A stretch of DNA of 64,000 bases from Phycomyces blakesleeanus NRRL 1555(-) (lineage: Eukaryota > Mucoromycota > Mucoromycetes > Mucorales > Phycomycetaceae). Below, one piece after another: positions 58,635 through 64,000 of this stretch. The stretch spans positions 616,461 through 680,460 of the forward strand of contig NW_017265136.1 in assembly GCF_001638985.1 (NCBI RefSeq), written 5' to 3'. Positions within the stretch are counted from its first letter, which is position 1; each line of letters begins with the position of its first letter. A model generated the notes under the pieces. It was not told the DNA's origin. It saw only the letters and a list, made by a program, of their open reading frames with translations, and searched no databases. The position numbers and the translations under genes were made by a program.

Positions 58635-58932
58635 GGTATTCGGGATTGATTTTGGGTTAGTATCTCAATAATGGGAAAAGTAGATACTGTAAGAGTGCTA
58701 TTTATTAAAGAGACAAAAATAATATTGTTTATATCTGTTACTATTAAAATCTCTGTAATTCAAATCTTTGTTGTGTAATGGTTGGTTGGTTTACACTATA
58801 TAAGTGTATAATTGACATGTACCTGGTGTGTAGCAGTTCTGGAGATTGTTAACTTTTCAGGTCTATCGGCAAGAAGAGACCAGTTTTTGCCTATGACTTT
58901 TATTTCGCCCAAGTGTAGTATGTATACTACAA
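58635..58932 (+). repeat. Dispersed repeat family R1, copy 2
   Basis: About 300 bp matching copies at 34283 and 63276 in order and orientation, starting GGTATTCG and including GGGTTAGTATCTCAATAATG and AGTAGATACTGT. It ends in a short palindrome, TGTAGTATGTATACTACA. No coding frame. Possibly a solo LTR. Confidence 0.7.
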
Positions 58933-60183
58933 GAGCTACTAAAATTGCACCATATTATAGAGAAACCTCATTTTTACATTTATGTGGTTTAAATCAATCG
59001 AACTAGCAATGGGGGATCCGCACAGTATTAAAAATGCATCTCCCAAAATAGAGCAAATCGTTGAAAAGAATGATAGTATAGTAATTCCACTTACTTGACC
59101 GACCATAATACTACTAGGATTCTAAAGCTTGGCTATTTTACCCATGTTTTTTCCCTGTTAAATTATTACTATATCGAGTGCTGACTCTACTTATTTCTAT
59201 TGCTAACTACCTCTGACCCTTTGGTAATGATCGACCACAAAAAATAAAAAAAATAAAAAACCCCGACACATCTAGCCAAACTACATGTCTTCTTTTTCTC
59301 GCTCACACACCCCTCTTCTACTGGCTCACTGTAAAATCCTCATCATTATATTAGTATATTAAGTCCACTCTTTATTTTGCCTTATTGGTCTGTCGTAAAT
59401 CCATTACTATGGAGTATAATCCAATAACTGAGCAAGTCATTTTCACTATTGTAAAATACGATACGGAACGAAGAAGCAACAATAATGAGATATCGTCAAT
59501 GTACGTACACCTATTATCAATTTCTTTTTTCTTAGCACTCAGACAATAACATAATTACGTACTGCATTGTGAATCTTGAGTCATCAAACTAAACTAAGTT
59601 TCTTAACTGGTCATCTACTTAATTAACATGAGTCTTGGCTCCATTGTAACGGGCGTTGTAACCATCTTTCGGTCAAACCTAGTTTGAAGGCTGTAATGCC
59701 TGAGCTTACCACCGAATTACTTAAAAAGAGAGAGAGCAAAAAAGTCTATTACTGTTCGCTTTACAAATAATAATATTCTTTAATGGTAATCTCAGATGAT
59801 TGTCGGATATACATGGATTCTTTTGTATAAGCACAACATGTTATGCTTTTGGGCTACGACCTCTCACAGACTTTTAGGGAGGTTTTTTTTTATTTGGTTT
59901 TGTAATAATGATAGTAATAATAATGATAAAAAAATAAGCAATATAATATAATAACATCTCCAGTAGTTGCTTTTATTTCGACTTTTATCCTGTATTTAGA
60001 CTTTTAGCTAAGAGTCATGTTCCCAGAATTCATTTTATTTTATCTAATTAGAAAAAACAGGCTGAAGTTAGAGATCATGTCATGCAACTTATAACTTTCG
60101 CCACGTATTTTCTAACTTACTTGTTTCTCAATAAAATAAAATATAAAGCCTATACTACTTGGTAATTGTGTGCCGTACACAAT
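58933..60183. other. AT-rich spacer
   Basis: A short frame from 59408 (MEYNPITEQVIFTIVKYD..) with a GTACGT donor-like site was noted but ends a few codons after the possible splice. A perfect 8-bp inverted repeat, AATTGTGT and ACACAATT, lies at about 60165-60185. No gene supported. Confidence 0.45.
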
Positions 60184-60225
60184 TGACAGTAGAGAAAAGT
60201 TATATAAAACTTCATAGGCCAATGA

Positions 60226-60260
60226 CCCCTTCCCCCAAGGGGAGGGGGGAGCAAAGCTCC
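60226..60260 (+). repeat. GC-rich double hairpin
   Basis: Two adjacent palindromes in AT-rich DNA: CCCCTTCCCCC-AA-GGGGAGGGG (60226-60248) and GGAGCAAAGCTCC (60248-60260). Compact twin hairpins like this are known as GC clusters or double-hairpin elements in fungal mitochondrial DNA. Here it is in nuclear sequence. No surrounding mitochondrial genes were seen. Confidence 0.65.
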
Positions 60261-60329
60261 TCGTATATATAATAACAAATTTTGGATAAAATATATACGA
60301 ATTGATTTTTTTTTGCTACGCTTATAACT

Positions 60330-60720
60330 CTAACTATAACTCTTATTCTAGCTCAAGCTATGTCTCTAATTCTAGCTCAAGCTATGTCTCTAATTTTAAC
60401 TCTAGCTATGACTAACTCTAACTCTAGCTATGACTAACTCTAACTCCAGCTATGACTAACTCTAACTCCAGCTATGACTAACTCTAACTCTAGCTATGTC
60501 TCTAATTCTAACTCTAGATATGACTCTAATTCGTCTTCTGCTAGTAAAGTCAGATGTTAGTAAAGTTAGTTGTTAGTAAATTTATTTGTTCATAAAGTTA
60601 ATTTCTCATAAAGTTAGTTGTGAGTAAGGTTAGTTGTGAGTAAGGTTAGTTCCCGTTGCTTGTTAGTTCCCGTTGCTTGTTAGTAGGTTAGTCTGTTAGT
60701 CTGTTGCTTCCTGTTGCTAT
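60330..60720 (+). repeat. Minisatellite cluster
   Basis: First block (about 60330-60530): tandem units of about 20-24 bp of the type CTAACTCTAACTCCAGCTATGA, several copies with small changes. Second block (about 60540-60720): units around GTTAGTAAAGTTAGTT and GTTGCTTGTTAGTTCCC. Both are low-complexity and lie at the 3' side of the acidic gene on the opposite strand. Confidence 0.75.
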
Positions 60721-60823
60721 AAAAAGAAATATATATATATGTAAGTTGCTTCTGCCGGGTTGCCCGGGGATTACTCTTCTTGTTACCATTAGAAGAGCAA
60801 CCCCCGGACTACGGTTGTTCTAC

Positions 60824-60981
60824 TTAGGCTCGGAAATGGCAGCCGCCGTAGTGTCTTTCGGCCAGACATATTTTTGCCTTTGCCTCTGCCTTTGTCTTTG
60901 CCTTTGTCTTTGTCTCTGCCTCTGCCTCTGCCTCTGCCTCTGCCTCTGCCTCAGGCTCGGCCATTGCCTCTGGCTCAGGCT

Positions 60982-61036
<55 letters not shown>

Positions 61037-62470
61037 CGCTGCTGCTTCCAATGCTCTTCTTCTAGCCGTAAGCACTTCTACTGCTCTTCTTCTAGCCGCG
61101 CGTGTCATTGCATTTGTTTGTCTTCTGGGTGCGAGCGTTTCTGCTTGATCTTGCACTGCTTCCGCTGCGACTACTTCTGCTTCTTCTGCTACTTCTTCTA
61201 CTTCTTCTACTTCTTCTGCTACTTCTTCTGCTACTTCTTCTGCTACTTCTTCTGCTACTTCTTCTGCTACTTCTTCTGCTACTTCCTCCGCTTCTTCTTC
61301 TGCTACTTCTTCTGCTGCTGCTTCCAATGCTCTTCTTCTAGCCGCAAGCACTTCTACTGCTCTTCTTCTAGCCGCGCGTGTCATTGCATTTGTTTGTCTT
61401 CTGGGTGCGAGCGTTTCTGCTACTTCTACTACTTCTTCTGCTACTTCTTCTGCTACTTTCTCCGCTTCTTCTTCTTCTTCTTCTTCATATTCTTCATACT
61501 CCTCATATTCACCTTCGTTGTCATCGCCATCATATTCGCCTTCATTGTTATCCTCATATTCTTCTTCTTCTTCATCTTCTTCATCTTCATCTTCTTCTTC
61601 ATCATCATCTTTTTCATCTTCTTCATCTTCTTCATCTTCTTCATCTTCTTCATCTTCTTCATCTTCTTCATCTTCTTCTTCTTCATCATCTTCTTCATCA
61701 TCTTCTTCATCTTCTTCTTCTTCATCATCTTCTTCATCATCTTCTTCATCTTCTTCTTCTTCATCATCTTCTTCATCTTCATCTTCATCATCTTCTTCAT
61801 CTTCTTCTTCTTCTTCTTCATCTTCTTCATCTTCTTCATCTTCTTCTTCTTCATCTTCTTCTTCATCATCTCCTCCTCCTTCTTCTTCTCTTCTTCTTTC
61901 TTCTTCTCTTCTTCTTTCTTCTTCTCTCCTTCTTCCTTCGTCTCTTCTTTCTGTCTCTCTTCTTCTTCTTTCTTCAAAATTGGTTCTTCTTTCTGCTCTT
62001 CTTCTTCTTTGTGCTTCTTTTGGGTCAATTTCCCTTCTTCTTCTTACTGCTTCTTCAATTCTCGTTTTCTTTGGGTTGATATAACGAGCTGTAGCTTTGT
62101 ACTCCAGCTCATTCTCGGACCATATCTTCTGTTTCTTTATGATATGGCCCTGGGACTCAGAAGCAACGCTTCCGAGCTCCCCCCCTTTCTCCAATCGTCG
62201 CTTAAGCCCCTTGGGCAGGTCTGGTGCTATAGGTATATTATTGATTAATATTATATTGTTTATCTACTATTATATAGAGACATGACTTACCAATCATTTT
62301 CACTTTTTTGATCTTTCGATCAAAAACTTTGGCTAGATTAGTTTTGGCTAATCTAACTAGAAGTATGCCTCTCAACAGCTTTGGGACTGGCTTGCTAATG
62401 GCCTTTTGACCAAACACAAGAGAGCTGTTGCTGGACTTTCTAATACATTTGCATTTGCTGTTGCATTTTC

Positions 62471-62547
<77 letters not shown>

Positions 62548-62558
62548 TTGCTGTACAT
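60824..62558 (-). CDS. Highly acidic low-complexity protein with duplicated Arg/Ala module
   Basis: A 556-residue frame in two minus-strand exons, 62291-62558 and 60824-62226, joined by a GT..AG intron that keeps the frame (ATT G / CA CCA). The N-terminus has polySer and polyAsn runs, then LLRGILLVRLAKTNLAKVFD and KGLKRRLEKGGELG, which look like real sequence. An Arg/Glu helix follows (IDPKEAQRRRRAERR). Next is an uninterrupted Asp/Glu block of more than 100 residues, and two copies of an LAPRRQTNAMTRAARRRAVE module separated by AEEV repeats. PolyThr and AEAE repeats precede the end. It resembles acidic chaperone-like or nucleolar proteins only in composition. Function unknown. It could also be a repeat-driven spurious frame, but the conserved intron argues for a gene. 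Confidence 0.5.
61037..61144 (-). repeat. Internal direct repeat, copy A
   Basis: About 108 bp nearly identical to 61314-61421, 277 bp away; one clear difference is AGCCGTAAG against AGCCGCAAG. It encodes one Arg/Ala-rich module of the acidic protein. Confidence 0.85.
61314..61421 (-). repeat. Internal direct repeat, copy B
   Basis: Second copy of the 108 bp module. Near identity at synonymous sites indicates a recent duplication or gene conversion. Confidence 0.85.
61555..61880 (-). repeat. TTC/ATC triplet tract (Glu/Asp codons on the minus strand)
   Basis: A long pyrimidine-rich tract made of TTC, TTCATC and similar units on the plus strand encodes the Asp/Glu block. It also generates open frames in the other five phases, which are not genes. 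Confidence 0.85.
62472..62542 (-). repeat. GTT and GCT triplet runs (polyAsn/polySer)
   Basis: GTT repeats followed by CTG/GCT repeats encode the polyAsn and polySer runs in exon 1 of the acidic protein. Confidence 0.8.
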
Positions 62559-63275
62559 TGGAGTAAACTAATGAAAAAGCGCAAAGAAGAAAAATAATAC
62601 CGTGAGAGTGTTTCTTTTTTTAAACGCGTTATAGTCTTTGGGCCACACACTTTGTAACGCCATCCTTTTTTTTTATTTTGACATGAGCCAATCATTTGCA
62701 ATTTTGAATACACGTGTCTGCAACAGAGTACTTGAGTGGGGGAAAGTTACTAGTAAGACTTTGTTGTTAGGAAGAGCTTTTGAGCTGTGTAGTGTCTAGA
62801 GTCGGATTACTGACCTCTCCTACTGCCAACTATTTACTTTTTTATTTTTCTCTCTCCTTCTACCACTTTCAATCTCCTAATATCGCTGCTTTTCTCTTCC
62901 AAATGGCGATGGTCACCAAATACACCCGCCGTCTCAAGTTCCCAAAATCAAGATATAAAACAAAGAATCATGATTGCTTGAGTACCCCCTTGAGTAATTT
63001 TATTCAGGTTCAAGGTACATGCACAGAAACAGTTTGTGCAAACTCATTCCATTCGAGCAAACCAATTAAGGGCTTTAAATTTTGATATATATAAAGTATA
63101 TAACTAAGACTCACTAACTGTCTAAAAATAATATATATATATCATTTCTCAAAAGCACCACTGATACTTTCCTTCTTCTTCTTTTTTTGTCGGTATTATT
63201 TCTTAATTTAGTTGCCGGTATTTACTGGGCGGCTATTTAAAATACATTATGCAGTTTGTGATATACATACTACAA
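62559..63275. other. Promoter side of the acidic gene and spacer
   Basis: A plus-strand frame from 62903 to 63085 (MAMVTKYTRRLKFPKSRYKT.., 60 residues) starts in a reasonable ATG context after a pyrimidine-rich stretch but has no recognisable domain, so I do not call it a gene. A TA-rich stretch follows. Confidence 0.4.
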
Positions 63276-63569
63276 GGTATTCGTGATTGTTTATGGGTTA
63301 GTATCTCAATAATGGGAAAAGTAGATACTGTGAGAGTGTTATTTATTAAAGAGACAAAATACTATTGTTTATATCCGTTAATATTAAAATCCCTGTAATT
63401 CAAATCCCTGTTGTGTAATGGTTGGTTTACACTGTATGAGTATGTAGTGTACGTGTGCCTGGCGCGTAACAGTTCCGGAGATTGTTGACTTGCCAGGTTC
63501 ATTAGCAAGAAGGAACCAGTGTTTGGTTGTGGGGTCTGTTATTCACTCAATTGTGGTGTGTATACCACA
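63276..63569 (+). repeat. Dispersed repeat family R1, copy 3
   Basis: About 295 bp, the best match to copy 2, with GGGTTAGTATCTCAATAATG, AATCCCTGTTGTGTAATGG and GGTTCATTAGCAAGAAGGAA. It ends in the palindrome TGTGGTGTGTATACCACA. There is no gag-like frame beside it, so it is a solo copy. Confidence 0.7.
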
Positions 63570-64000
63570 CAAATGAAGCAATTATTTTCAAAGAAATATA
63601 TTATTTAACCTGATTTGAACAATACCTTCAAAAAGAATAAGACGAAAAAAAAAACTTGAACAAAAATTCAGATCATGTAGGTTGAAGCTACTTTGAATTT
63701 AATTGTAATAAATTTGATGAAAGAAATATCATTAGAAAATATACTGTATTCCTTCTGCAATTGTACTTGAGTATAGTAAAACACCTTTTAAGTGCAATAA
63801 GAAGAATGCCAAAAAATGGCTATTATTAATCCACGTTCTTTTATAATTTAGCTGATAATTTATTTAGAACAAGAATAGAATAGAAGGGGAAGTTGGGAAC
63901 TTGTTTCTGTTTTGTTTTAACTCGTCATATCAGCTCCTTTCTCTGCTTCTTAAATTTTATATCTTAATTTGGACCTCGAATGTGTAATCAAAACAGAGCA
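63570..64000. other. AT-rich window end
   Basis: No gene, RNA or repeat recognised up to the window edge. Confidence 0.5.

Noticed and set aside
59408..59560. Short frame starting MEYNPITEQVIF with a GTACGT donor-like site
   Set aside because: After the possible intron the frame stops within six codons, leaving only about 40 residues; not enough to call a gene.
60330..60530. CTAACTC tandem repeat as a telomere-like array
   Set aside because: The units are longer than and unlike fungal telomere repeats (TTAGGG type), and genes are found on both sides.
60704..62248. Long plus-strand open frame rich in Cys/Phe/Leu
   Set aside because: It is the antisense of the TTC/ATC and GCC/TGC repeats; the minus-strand frame has a proper intron and non-repetitive parts.
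62903..63085. 60-residue plus-strand frame with a basic start
   Set aside because: No homologous motif recognised; the context is between a repeat gene and a dispersed repeat.
1..64000. CRISPR arrays, ribosomal RNA genes, phage or prokaryotic operons
   Set aside because: No regularly spaced identical repeats with unique spacers, no 5S/5.8S/18S/28S signature and no prokaryotic gene layout were seen.

Overview
The window is nuclear DNA from an AT-rich, intron-rich fungus. The evidence is many short introns (mostly about 50-250 bp, GT..AG) in compact genes, long A/T-rich spacers full of microsatellites, a Tc1-like DNA transposon, a decayed retroelement gag region, and fungal proteins such as a forkhead factor with FHA domain, a flavocytochrome b2, a Psr-like phosphatase and a TMEM184 protein. 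Early-diverging fungi, probably Mucoromycota (Mucorales), fit best. That placement is inference from gene content and composition, not a database match. No prokaryotic operon, CRISPR array or phage was seen.

Layout. The left edge holds the 5' end of a minus-strand gene (1-270). A long AT-rich spacer carries an intact Tc1-type transposon (3622-4967). Then come a glutamine-rich C2H2 factor (6378-7876), a minus-strand protein with two ZNRD2/SSSCA1-type zinc ribbons (8911-10525) and a small Ser-rich orphan (11753-12157). A 5 kb gene-poor stretch (12158-17107) holds a fold-back MITE-like element, an old dispersed repeat and an isolated exon-like segment. Next are a secreted phospholipase B-like lipase (17108-19297), a TMEM184 protein (20725-23522), a TBL/PC-esterase membrane protein (25119-27052) and an ABHD4/5-like hydrolase (28335-30671).

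From 30.7 to 36 kb the region is repeat-derived: a tRNA-like element, a GC-rich decayed island, two dispersed repeat families and a gag-like frame broken by stop codons. Then follow GPATCH4-like (36412-37771), a Tra2-like SR protein (38913-40426, minus), a WHIM/PHD chromatin protein (40812-43962, minus), a Psr/SCP-type phosphatase (46397-48439), flavocytochrome b2 (48834-51058), a forkhead/FHA factor (51816-54035), a CMTR1-like cap methyltransferase (54249-56815, minus) and, divergently from it, a TMEM199/Vma12-like V-ATPase assembly factor (57087-58197). The right end is repeat-rich: two more copies of one dispersed family, minisatellites, a GC-rich double hairpin and a highly acidic low-complexity gene (60824-62558, minus) with a recent internal duplication.

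The genes are unrelated housekeeping and regulatory genes rather than a cluster. Themes are RNA metabolism (cap methylation, SR protein, G-patch), chromatin and transcription (WHIM/PHD, forkhead, C2H2), lipid and membrane functions (phospholipase B, ABHD4/5, TMEM184), and vacuole acidification and lactate oxidation. Exon models were built by hand; every complete multi-exon model closes in frame. No transcript or homology search was available.
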